A DNA stretch of 6,033 bases from Acetobacteraceae bacterium (GTDB lineage Bacteria; Pseudomonadota; Alphaproteobacteria; Acetobacterales; Acetobacteraceae), in assembly GCA_030039695.1 (NCBI GenBank), contig JASHVB010000159.1, positions 1-6,033 of the forward strand, read 5' to 3'. A program made the translations under genes and the position numbers. Below the pieces are notes generated by a model. The model was not told where the DNA came from. It did no database searches and saw only the letters and a program-made list of their open reading frames with translations. This document shows positions 1 to 6,033 of the stretch, piece by piece; position 1 is the first letter of the stretch, and each line of letters begins with the position of its first letter.

Positions 1-193
1 TCTTCAGCCGATTCGGCAGCAGCGCGGAGAGCTCGGCGTAGAAGACGAAGTTGCCGCACTCCTTCATCCGGGCGTTGTTCAGCGCGGTGAACAGGTTCCA
101 AAGATGGCGGGTCTGGCCGCCGACCCGAGCGGCCTTGGCCGCGGCCTCGGGCCGGAGCTTGCCCTTGGCGGCCCGGGTGACGATCGCTGTCAT
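1..193 (-). CDS. TnpB-like (IS200/IS605 OrfB-type) passenger protein of the IS1595 element, N-terminal 64 residues only
   Basis: The ATG at 193-191 overlaps the transposase TGA at 192-190 (ATGA), so the two genes are arranged for translational coupling. The visible 64 residues have no stop and run off the left edge. The pattern R-H-L-W-N at residues 29-33, followed by about 18 residues and then F-Y-A-E-L-S-A-L-L-P at 51-60 and a Leu-Lys, resembles the N-terminal helical domain of TnpB, where a R-x-[LV]-[WY]-N helix precedes a Y-x-x-L-S-x-L-L-x-x-L-K segment. TnpB proteins are RNA-guided RuvC-type DNA nucleases carried by transposons. None of the RuvC or zinc-finger residues can be seen, so activity cannot be judged. 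It could instead be another passenger type with a similar helical start; the similarity is recalled from family patterns, not from a search. Confidence 0.5.
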   Translation of the reverse strand, partial: MTAIVTRAAKGKLRPEAAAKAARVGGQTRHLWNLFTALNNARMKECGNFVFYAELSALLPNRLK

Positions 194-1099
194 CGCACCA
201 GCTCGTTCCAGCAGAGACGCCCGCGCTGACCGATCAGCCAGCGAGCGATCCGATTGGCAACGTCGCTACGGCGATGGTTCCAGCGAAACTCGTGCTCGCC
301 GGAATAGCGATGCAAGTGCTTGGCGCTGATCTGATGCCAGACCCCGGCGATCGCACGCTTGAACAGGCCAAAGAAGCCTTCGGCCGTGTTGACGTGCGCG
401 CGGATGCCGCCAGGCGCGGTTCGCGCCAACTCGCGCCGCGCGTGATGCACGCCGTGGTGGCCGAGCATGTTCCGGCCGATCCAGCGATACGTGGCGAGTT
501 CGTCGGAGCACAGCACCGCCTGACCCCGGTTAGTCCAGCGCCAGAGCAGAGGAGCGATATCGTCGATCTTGGCCGCGTTGATCCGGGCGGTGCGCGCCTG
601 CCCGTCGCGTTCGATCGCGGCGAACAGCATCGACTTTTTGGTCCCCCGGCCGAGCGGCGTGGTTGCGAAGATTGCGCGCCTTGCCAGCGATGTCGCTCTG
701 GTCAGCTTCGACGATCCCGGAGAGTGGCAATTGTTCGCCGCTGTCCAGAACCGCCCGGATGCGGTGACCGAGGAACCAAGCGGTCTTCTGCCCGACACCG
801 AGATGCTCCGCCAGCTTCACGCTGCTGATGCCTTTGGCGCTTGCGAGGATCAGATACATGGCGAGGTACCAAGTTCGCAGCGGCAGATGGCTGTCTTCCA
901 TCGGTGTGCCGACCGTGACGCGGAAATCCTTGCCGCACGCCCGGCACCGGTAGACGCCCGGCCGATTGGCCACCACCGATGCGTCATCGACGGTGCCACA
1001 ACGGTCGCAGACCGGGCCATGGGGCCACCGCACGCTCTCAAGGTGGGAGCGGCAGGCTTCATCGGTGCCATATCTGGCGAGGAAGGTGGTGAGCTTCAT
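190..1099 (-). pseudogene. IS1595-family (ISXO2-like) transposase, frameshifted by one base
   Basis: Read through one correction, this is a 302-residue DDE transposase, full length for the family. The N-terminus MKLTTFLARYGTDEACRSHL leads to a zinc ribbon with Cys31, Cys34, Cys52 and Cys55. The ISXO2-type DDE domain follows: Asp133 in VEADQSD, Asp199 in CSDE, and Glu240 in HVNTAEGFF, then the conserved KRAIAGVWH and KHLHRYSGEHEFR segments. The first half reads in one frame to a TAA at 532-530; the second half continues in the +1 frame from about 635-650. Removing one G from the run at 643-647, or one A (minus strand) from 635-639, joins the halves as RPG(T/D)(K/Q)KSML. Start: the ATG at 1099 is preferred over the ATG at 1108, which lies inside the -10 box. 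All catalytic residues survive, so the lesion is recent or a sequencing error. Confidence 0.9.
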
Positions 1100-1106
1100 A
1101 CCAACC

Positions 1107-1135
1107 ATTATCGGCGATGCAATGCGTCATGTCAA
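1107..1135 (-). promoter_or_regulatory. Sigma-70 promoter of the IS1595 transposase
   Basis: On the minus strand a perfect -35 TTGACA (1135-1130) is separated by exactly 17 bases from a -10 GATAAT (1112-1107). Transcription would begin at about 1100-1099, which coincides with the transposase ATG at 1099-1097, so the message would be leaderless or nearly so. No Shine-Dalgarno sequence precedes this ATG, which agrees. The -35 box lies within about 13 bases of the proposed element tip. Confidence 0.75.
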
Positions 1136-1142
1136 TAGGACC

Positions 1143-1173
1143 CACTGCAGATGAGCGAGTTCAAAGTGGGACA
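1143..1173 (-). repeat. Left copy of a 31-bp imperfect inverted repeat
   Basis: Read on the minus strand it starts TGTCCCACTTTGAACTCG and ends GCAGTG. It matches the plus-strand sequence at 2231-2261 without gaps at 23 of 31 positions, including an 11-base identical core CCCACTTTGAA and the identical end block GCAGTG at the same spacing. The TG-CCCACTTT-GAA motif resembles terminal transposase-binding repeats of some IS21-family elements, as far as I can recall. The stop codon of the 116-residue gene and the proposed IS1595 tip both fall in this copy. Confidence 0.65.
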
Positions 1174-1511
1174 GCAAGGGCAGCGCAGACCGTCTCCAGT
1201 TGCTGGCCAATGGCATCAGCCGGCGTCGGCGGCACAAGCCCCTGCCTTCTGTCTGGCTCCAACGCCCCTGCCTGCTCGCTTATGCGGGCAGGCTGCGTGC
1301 CGACCCGTTCCAGGTTACTGCGGTACTGCTGCAGGCTTTCAACGAGGCCCTGCATCGCTGTCGGCAAACGCGCCAAGCCAGCACGCCGCGCCGCCACCAT
1401 CTCACGTTGCGCGACCACGGAGGCCGGCAGTTCCGCAACAGCCCGACGCAACCGCTGCTGGTCATCCTTAGGTGGGAGCCGAATTTGATTGTCGTCGATC
1501 TCCGCAGACAT
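1161..1511 (-). CDS. Hypothetical protein, 116 residues, possibly 3'-truncated
   Basis: I do not recognise a family. The frame opens at an ATG (1511-1509) and encodes a charged, Gln/Arg/Leu-rich, mostly helical protein with a single Cys; the competing frames over this stretch are rich in Cys, Trp and Ser, as expected of shadows. The start has only a weak GGA about eight bases upstream. Heptad-like spacing of Leu and Val from about residue 20 to 75 suggests helix packing or a coiled coil. There are no membrane segments and no signal peptide. The TGA stop at 1163-1161 is part of the inverted-repeat core (CCCACTTTGAA), so the original gene may have been longer and cut by a mobile-element insertion. 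It lies 77 bases downstream of the DUF3429 gene and may be co-transcribed with it. Confidence 0.5.
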   Translation of the reverse strand: MSAEIDDNQIRLPPKDDQQRLRRAVAELPASVVAQREMVAARRAGLARLPTAMQGLVESLQQYRSNLERVGTQPARISEQAGALEPDRRQGLVPPTPADAIGQQLETVCAALAVPL

Positions 1512-1588
1512 GGCGGATGTCCGGCCTTGAGAGGTACGAAAGAGCGATTAACAATCATTGGATCGGGGGCGAAAGCCGGAAATTCGTT

Positions 1589-2056
1589 TCATAGTACGAT
1601 CGTCTGTCCCAGCAAACGCAATGTCAGCACGGTGATCAGCATCGCCGTCGCCACGACGGTGAAGCCCCAGCGCAGCCAGAGATAGCGCGGCGGGAGCAGG
1701 TCGTGGCGGCCGGCGTGGTGTTCGGCCAGCAGCGCAGCAATGTAGCCGATGATCACCACCAGCAGTGCCAGCCAGGCCGGTGCGACGAGGGGCAACACCA
1801 GGACGAGCCAGGCGACGATCAGCGCCAATGCGGCGAGACTGATGCGCGTACGGTGCAACCGCGGTTCTGCGGTGGTGTCGCGCAGAACGAAGCCCCAATG
1901 GACGCCGCCGGCGAATGCCAGAACGACGGCTGACCACGCGATCAGCGCGTCCAGCATGCGCTCGGCATTCGCGGCGTGCGGCCCGAGCGCCGCCAGGCCG
2001 CACAGCACATAGGGCACGAGGCCAAGGACACTTAGCAATATGAGTAGCGGAAACAT
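1589..2056 (-). CDS. DUF3429 family integral membrane protein
   Basis: This 155-residue protein matches the DUF3429 pattern: a Leu-rich N-terminal helix with LGLVPY, the motif A-G-G-V-H-W-G-F at 49-56, and a later LPPRYLWLRW segment before the last helix. Five probable membrane helices lie at about 2-24, 36-57, 72-91, 93-111 and 130-148, so it is an inner-membrane protein. Family members are of similar length and have no established biochemical function. The ATG at 2056 is supported by GAGG at 2066-2063, six bases upstream, the clearest ribosome site in the window. The gene is on the same strand as the downstream 116-residue gene, and both sit between the inverted repeats at 1143-1173 and 2231-2261. 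An overlapping longer minus-strand frame is a shadow. Confidence 0.85.
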   Translation of the reverse strand: MFPLLILLSVLGLVPYVLCGLAALGPHAANAERMLDALIAWSAVVLAFAGGVHWGFVLRDTTAEPRLHRTRISLAALALIVAWLVLVLPLVAPAWLALLVVIIGYIAALLAEHHAGRHDLLPPRYLWLRWGFTVVATAMLITVLTLRLLGQTIVL

Positions 2057-2230
2057 GAGTGGCCTCGCGGTGGTCCGGCTGCGCGATGGTGATGCAACCC
2101 GCGTGACGAGGCAACGCGCATGACTGTGTGGGAAGCGCTAAGCGGCCAAGGCAGACCGGAGCAATCTCGCGCGCGGGACGCTTCACGACGGTTGCGCCGT
2201 CATTCCGTGAACGCTGTCGCGGGACCTGTG

Positions 2231-2261
2231 TGGCCCACTTTGAAGTCGTTTGAACGCAGTG
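2231..2261 (+). repeat. Right copy of the 31-bp imperfect inverted repeat
   Basis: The plus strand reads TGGCCCACTTTGAAGTCG at its start and GCAGTG at its end, mirroring 1143-1173 with 23 of 31 identities and no gaps. No transposase frame is adjacent on the right, so if this is a mobile-element end it is an orphan or belongs to a cassette whose cargo is the 1174-2230 segment. Immediate flanks of the two copies do not show an obvious target duplication. Confidence 0.6.
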
Positions 2262-2376
2262 TTTCACAGAGGAAGGCGCTCTGCGTCGGCATGTCTGAGA
2301 CCTTGCATTATGTGCAACCAAACCACTCGCGCTAACTGATCATGCTTGCGCCGCCGTGCATCGAACTGCCCGGGGT

Positions 2377-2415
2377 AGGCGGCAACGCCGTGGTGCCACC
2401 ACGGCGTTGCCGCCT
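2377..2415 (-). terminator. Perfect 18-bp hairpin, probable terminator of the amidase operon
   Basis: The arms 2377-2394 and 2398-2415 are exactly complementary around the three-base loop 2395-2397. It lies 84 bases beyond the amidase stop on the minus strand. There is no T-run on either side, so it is not a textbook intrinsic terminator; it could stop transcription weakly, protect the 3' end of the message, or be a dispersed palindromic element. Confidence 0.55.
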
Positions 2416-2498
2416 TCGGTTCCGACGCTGATCGCGCGCAACGTTACGCACCTGCCAGCGGGTCAGTCGCGCTTTCCGCTCGCCACGCCCTGACGGCG

Positions 2499-3893
2499 TC
2501 AAAGCTCGGGCCTTCGCCCTCGTAGTCCGGCAGCGAGCTCGAACTGGTGACCAACGCGCAGCACCGTCGCATCACCCCATGCCGGGGCCATGATCTCGAG
2601 TCCCAGCGGAAGGCCGGTCGCAGTGAACCCACCACACACCACCAGCGACGGGATCGCTGCCACATTCGCCACCGTTGTCAGCAACGGACGCGAGAACCCA
2701 TCGTCGGGCCGTTGTTCTGTCAACAGTGGCGCGGACCCGGCCGTGGGCGTGCTCAGCAGCACGTCGAAGCGTTGGAAGACCCGGCGGGTTTCGTTGATCA
2801 GGTCGGTGCGCCGGCGCTGTGCCGCGATGTAGTCCGCGGCGCGGATCAGCGCGCCGGCCAGCACCCGCACGCGAAACACGCGCGAATAATCGGACAGCCG
2901 CGTCCGCAGGGTCGGCTCATGCAACGCATAGGCCTCGGACGAGATGATGATGCGGCCGACCGCGTTGTATTCCTGGACCGACGGCAGCGACGCATCTTCC
3001 ACGCGCGCGCCGAGTTCGCGCAGCACAGCGGCGGCGCGCGCCATCATCTGCAGTACCTCGGGCGATGCTGGCACGTCATGCTCATAGAACCGGCGTAGCA
3101 GGCCGACTCGCAACCCCTTCAAAGGGGCCTCGATCGCTCGCGCATAGGACACGGCCGGGCCGGGCACCGACGCCGGATCGTCCGGATCATGCGCCGCCAG
3201 CACGTCCAGCAGGATGGCGCAATCCTGCGCCGTCCACGCCATCGGACCTGCCGTATCCAGGCTTGGAGCGAGCGGAATGACGCCGCGGCGTGACACCAGG
3301 CCAGGCGTCGGCTTCAGGCCGGCAATGCCGCAATATGCCGCTGGCAGCCGGATCGATCCGCCGGTGTCCGATCCCAGTGCCCCCAGCGCCATGCCGGCGG
3401 CCACCGCCGCGCCAGAGCCGGATGATGAGCCGCCGGTGAACCGCCGCGTGTCCCACGGATTGCGGGCCGGTGGCCAGGGCAGGTCGAAGGCCGGACCGCC
3501 AATGGCAAATTCGTGCGTCGCCAGCTTGCCCAGCATCACCGCGCCGGCCGCGGCAAGCCGCTTCACTGTTTCGGCGTCCTCGGTCGGCACATTTTCAGCC
3601 AGGATGCGAGAGTGCGCCGTCGTGCGCACACCGGCCGTCTCAAAGATATCCTTGTAGGCAACCGGGATACCGAGCAACGGGCTCTTACGCCCGCCCACGA
3701 CAGCACGCTCGGCGACGCGGGCGGCGGCCATCGCCTGGCGTTCGGTCACCAGCAGGAAGGCGTTGAGGTGCGGGTCCAGCCTCTGGATGCGGTCCAGCAA
3801 GGCGCGCGTCAGCTCGACGGGCGAAAGCTTCTTCGCAGCGATCAACCGCCCGGCTTCGGCGATGGTAGGGAAAGGCGGAGCGCTGCCCTTCAT
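2499..3893 (-). CDS. Amidase signature family amidohydrolase
   Basis: A 464-residue amidase, normal length for the family, which hydrolyses C-N amide bonds using a Ser-cisSer-Lys triad. The triad is visible: Lys81 in GIPVAYKDIF, Ser156 in the Gly/Ser-rich GGSSSGSG loop, and nucleophile Ser180 in GSDTGGSIRLPA; the 24-residue spacing between the two serines is the family standard. The segment AAYCGIAGLKPT (186-196) and the C-terminal TGLPLGLEIM also fit. It has no signal peptide and should be cytoplasmic. The ATG at 3893-3891 overlaps the upstream AtzG-like gene's TGA by ATGA, and homology begins right after it, so an 86-residue upstream extension of the frame is rejected. The AtzG-like partner suggests an AtzE/GatA-type two-subunit enzyme, for example acting on a urea-derived or carboxy-amide substrate, but the substrate cannot be read from sequence. 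It is the last gene of the operon. Confidence 0.93.
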   Translation of the reverse strand: MKGSAPPFPTIAEAGRLIAAKKLSPVELTRALLDRIQRLDPHLNAFLLVTERQAMAAARVAERAVVGGRKSPLLGIPVAYKDIFETAGVRTTAHSRILAENVPTEDAETVKRLAAAGAVMLGKLATHEFAIGGPAFDLPWPPARNPWDTRRFTGGSSSGSGAAVAAGMALGALGSDTGGSIRLPAAYCGIAGLKPTPGLVSRRGVIPLAPSLDTAGPMAWTAQDCAILLDVLAAHDPDDPASVPGPAVSYARAIEAPLKGLRVGLLRRFYEHDVPASPEVLQMMARAAAVLRELGARVEDASLPSVQEYNAVGRIIISSEAYALHEPTLRTRLSDYSRVFRVRVLAGALIRAADYIAAQRRRTDLINETRRVFQRFDVLLSTPTAGSAPLLTEQRPDDGFSRPLLTTVANVAAIPSLVVCGGFTATGLPLGLEIMAPAWGDATVLRVGHQFELAAGLRGRRPEL

Positions 3894-4267
3894 CGCCTGC
3901 GCTTCGCGCCCCGTCGCGCCACCGGTTTGTCCGCCGCCTTGGCCTTCGCCTTTACCGAGGCCGCAGCCTTGGCCTTGGCACGCTTCGGTTCGGACACCGG
4001 CTTGGCCGGGACAGCACTGGCCCCGGTCGGACGCGCCGGGGCGCCGGCGGCGGTTGCGGCAGGCGGCGGCAGACGGAAGCTGTAGGCGATGTCGTCGGCC
4101 ATCGGGCGGTCGGCTGGCAAACCGGCGATCAGGCCCGCAATCTGCCGCCACGCCAGCACGAGGTCTGCAACCTGACCTGGATTGAGCACCAGCCCGGCGC
4201 GAGAGACCAGAATCTGCATCTCCGCCGGGCTGATGGTGGGGGTCGAGTTGGCCGGCAACACCGCCAT
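3890..4267 (-). CDS. AtzG-like small amidase partner with Lys/Ala-rich basic tail
   Basis: A 125-residue protein. Residues about 14-67 (a short helix, AGLVLNPGQVADLVLAW, then AGLIAGLP and DDIAYSFRLPPP) follow the layout of AtzG-like/DUF4089 proteins, which bind amidases such as AtzE in the manner of GatC with GatA. Immediate ATGA coupling to the amidase supports this. Residues about 70-125 are unlike the family: an Ala/Pro linker, then a low-complexity Lys/Ala repeat (AKAKAAASVKAKAKAADK) ending in ARRGAKRRR. AtzG-like proteins are usually only about 65-80 residues, so the tail is extra. The ATG at 4267 lies 37 bases after the upstream ATPase stop; a longer frame from a TTG at 4330 would overlap that gene and is less likely, and an ATG at 4219 is possible. 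No good Shine-Dalgarno is visible. Family assignment is from pattern, not a search. Confidence 0.7.
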   Translation of the reverse strand: MAVLPANSTPTISPAEMQILVSRAGLVLNPGQVADLVLAWRQIAGLIAGLPADRPMADDIAYSFRLPPPAATAAGAPARPTGASAVPAKPVSEPKRAKAKAAASVKAKAKAADKPVARRGAKRRR

Positions 4268-4304
4268 TCTAAGAAGACCCGGTACGTCTGCAACGGTACG
4301 GACC

Positions 4305-5423
<1,119 letters not shown>

Positions 5424-5674
5424 GTGCCGTCAAAGTGCCATCGCAGCAGTGCGGCCGGCAATCTCCCGAGGCACAATTTCTCCGTTCCCTTGGGAGAGGG
5501 TTGGGGGAAGGGTCACGACGGGAGACGAAGTCAGCGCGCCGCCTCCCCCGGTCTCCGGCTCCGGGGGGAATTCCTGGCGATCACGTCGGCTTTCAACGCC
5601 GATTGAACCCCGGGATTTGCATGCCGCACGGATGCGCGTTCAGGATGGGCGCCCAGCGAGCGGAATCCAGGACG
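5424..5674. other. Divergent intergenic region between the importer ATPase and the ABC exporter
   Basis: This 251-base spacer must hold promoters for both directions, but I cannot identify a convincing -35/-10 pair. It contains a G-run tract at 5492-5512 and a hairpin with 7-bp arms, CCCCCGG (5545-5551) and CCGGGGG (5561-5567), around a 9-base loop. Because the genes diverge, the hairpin is in a promoter/leader context, not a terminator one. Confidence 0.5.
5492..5512 (+). repeat. G-quadruplex-type G-run tract
   Basis: The plus strand carries four G-runs with short loops: GGG-AGA-GGG-TT-GGGGG-AA-GGG. It follows a partial palindrome, TCTCC (5479-5483) and GGAGA (5493-5497). The CCCTTGGGAGAGGGTTGGGG style is like dispersed intergenic repeats seen in many proteobacterial genomes, by recollection. 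Confidence 0.45.
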
Positions 5675-6033
5675 ATGCATTTCGATCTGATGCTTTGGCG
5701 GATGACCCGCGGCCTGCGGGGCCGCATCGTCTTTTCCATCGTCCTCGGACTGATCGCGATGTGCTTTGGTATCGCCCGGTTCATCTTCCTTGGCCGCTTC
5801 CTCGCCGGCATCTTCCAGGGCTGGCCGGCGACGGCGCTGTACGGCCCGCTGGCCGGCGCCGGCAGCTCGATCATTCTGCGGGCGGCGTTCGATCACGGCC
5901 GAACGATGGTCGCCCACCGCACCGCGGCACGTGTGCAGGAAACCCTTCGCGGGCGGCTCTACGACAAGATCATCGCACTCGGTCCCGCCTGGTTCGGCGC
6001 CGAGCGCACCGGCGGTGTCATGCTGTCGATGGT
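5675..6033 (+). CDS. Type I ABC exporter (fused membrane/ATPase protein), N-terminal 119 codons only
   Basis: The frame opens at ATG 5675 and is still open at the window edge. A basic N-terminus (WRMTRGLRGR) precedes a first membrane helix at about 18-40 and a second at about 56-72. Then comes HRTAARVQETLRGRLYDKII (81-100) and GPAWFGAERTGGVMLSM, the conserved cytoplasmic stretch between helices 2 and 3 of type I exporters, where substrate half-transporters carry R-x-x-L-(Y/F)-x-x-(I/L)...R-x-G. The style is closest to exporters related to CydC/CydD, but the ATPase half lies outside, so the cargo cannot be assigned. An in-frame ATG at 5645 is an alternative start; 5675 is chosen because the conserved sequence starts there, with a weak AGGA at 5669-5672 just ahead. 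It is transcribed divergently from the importer ATPase. Confidence 0.85.
   Translation, partial: MHFDLMLWRMTRGLRGRIVFSIVLGLIAMCFGIARFIFLGRFLAGIFQGWPATALYGPLAGAGSSIILRAAFDHGRTMVAHRTAARVQETLRGRLYDKIIALGPAWFGAERTGGVMLSM

Larger units (their letters stand above)
1..1143 (-). mobile_element. IS1595-family insertion sequence, one end plus most of the element, cut by window edge
   Basis: The segment contains an IS1595/ISXO2-type transposase, a downstream co-oriented passenger gene, and a promoter close to the outer end. The outer tip is placed at about 1143 because the minus strand there begins GGGTCCTATTGACA, and IS1595 elements commonly have GG(G)-type tips; this is inference because the opposite end lies beyond position 1 and no terminal inverted repeat pair can be compared. 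An 8-bp target duplication, expected for the family, would be about 1144-1151, also not checkable here. The tip abuts or overlaps a separate repeat at 1143-1173, so the insertion may have landed in an older mobile-element end. Confidence 0.7.
2057..2498. other. Non-coding spacer between the DUF3429 gene and the amidase operon
   Basis: No convincing gene is present. A 71-codon plus-strand frame (2120-2335) lacks a ribosome site and family features. The spacer holds the right inverted repeat (2231-2261), a small palindrome TTGCA-N5-TGCAA at 2303-2317 that could be an operator, and the 18-bp perfect hairpin at 2377-2415. It should also contain the promoter of the DUF3429 gene, but I see no good -35/-10 pair. 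Confidence 0.6.

Noticed and set aside
274..1138. Two long plus-strand frames (274-828 and 569-1138)
   Set aside because: Both are antisense to the transposase, whose zinc and DDE residues are conserved on the minus strand.
1548..2321. 257-codon minus-strand frame
   Set aside because: It overlaps the DUF3429 gene in another frame, is Arg/Cys/His-rich and shows no family features; the DUF3429 frame has clear helices and a ribosome site.
2120..2335. 71-codon plus-strand frame in the spacer
   Set aside because: No ribosome site, no recognisable domain, and it runs through the inverted repeat.
2444..2665. Possible frameshifted C-terminal extension of the amidase
   Set aside because: The amidase already ends with a normal family-style terminus (RRPEL) at the TGA at 2501-2499.
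3894..4151. 86-residue N-terminal extension of the amidase frame
   Set aside because: It is low-complexity Gly/Arg/Gln-rich sequence antisense in frame to the AtzG-like gene; amidase homology begins at the ATG at 3893, which forms an ATGA overlap.

Overview
The window is GC-rich throughout. Its genes pack tightly, with ATGA start/stop overlaps and few strong Shine-Dalgarno sites. The IS1595 transposase, a DUF3429 membrane protein, a UgpC/MalK-type ATPase and an AtzG-like/amidase pair together suggest a proteobacterium, most likely an alphaproteobacterium (perhaps Rhodospirillales/Acetobacteraceae). That placement is inference from protein style, not from a marker gene.

Layout from left to right. 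(1) Positions 1 to about 1143 hold one end of an IS1595-family insertion sequence read on the minus strand. A near-consensus promoter sits just inside the element's end. The transposase is complete except for one extra base in a homopolymer. Overlapping its stop by ATGA is a second gene that runs off the left edge; its N-terminus resembles TnpB (IS200/IS605 OrfB). (2) Positions 1143-2261 are bracketed by a pair of imperfect 31-bp inverted repeats and hold two minus-strand genes: a 116-residue protein of unknown function, whose stop codon lies inside the left repeat, and a five-helix DUF3429 membrane protein. (3) Positions 2057-2498 are non-coding and carry the right repeat and a perfect 18-bp hairpin that probably terminates the next operon. 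(4) Positions 2499-5423 are a minus-strand operon: a UgpC/MalK-type importer ATPase, an AtzG-like small protein with an unusual Lys/Ala-rich tail, and an amidase-signature hydrolase that overlaps it by ATGA. (5) A 251-bp divergent spacer with a G-quadruplex-type tract precedes a plus-strand type I ABC exporter that is cut by the right edge.

How the genes may work together: the small AtzG-like protein and the amidase are probably partners, as GatC/GatA and AtzG/AtzE are. The importer ATPase upstream suggests uptake of an amide- or urea-like compound before hydrolysis, but no permease or binding protein is visible here, so the substrate is unknown. The most unusual item is the IS1595 transposase placed next to a putative RNA-guided-nuclease-type (TnpB-like) passenger gene. 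Only its first 64 residues are in the window, so this needs the neighbouring sequence to settle.
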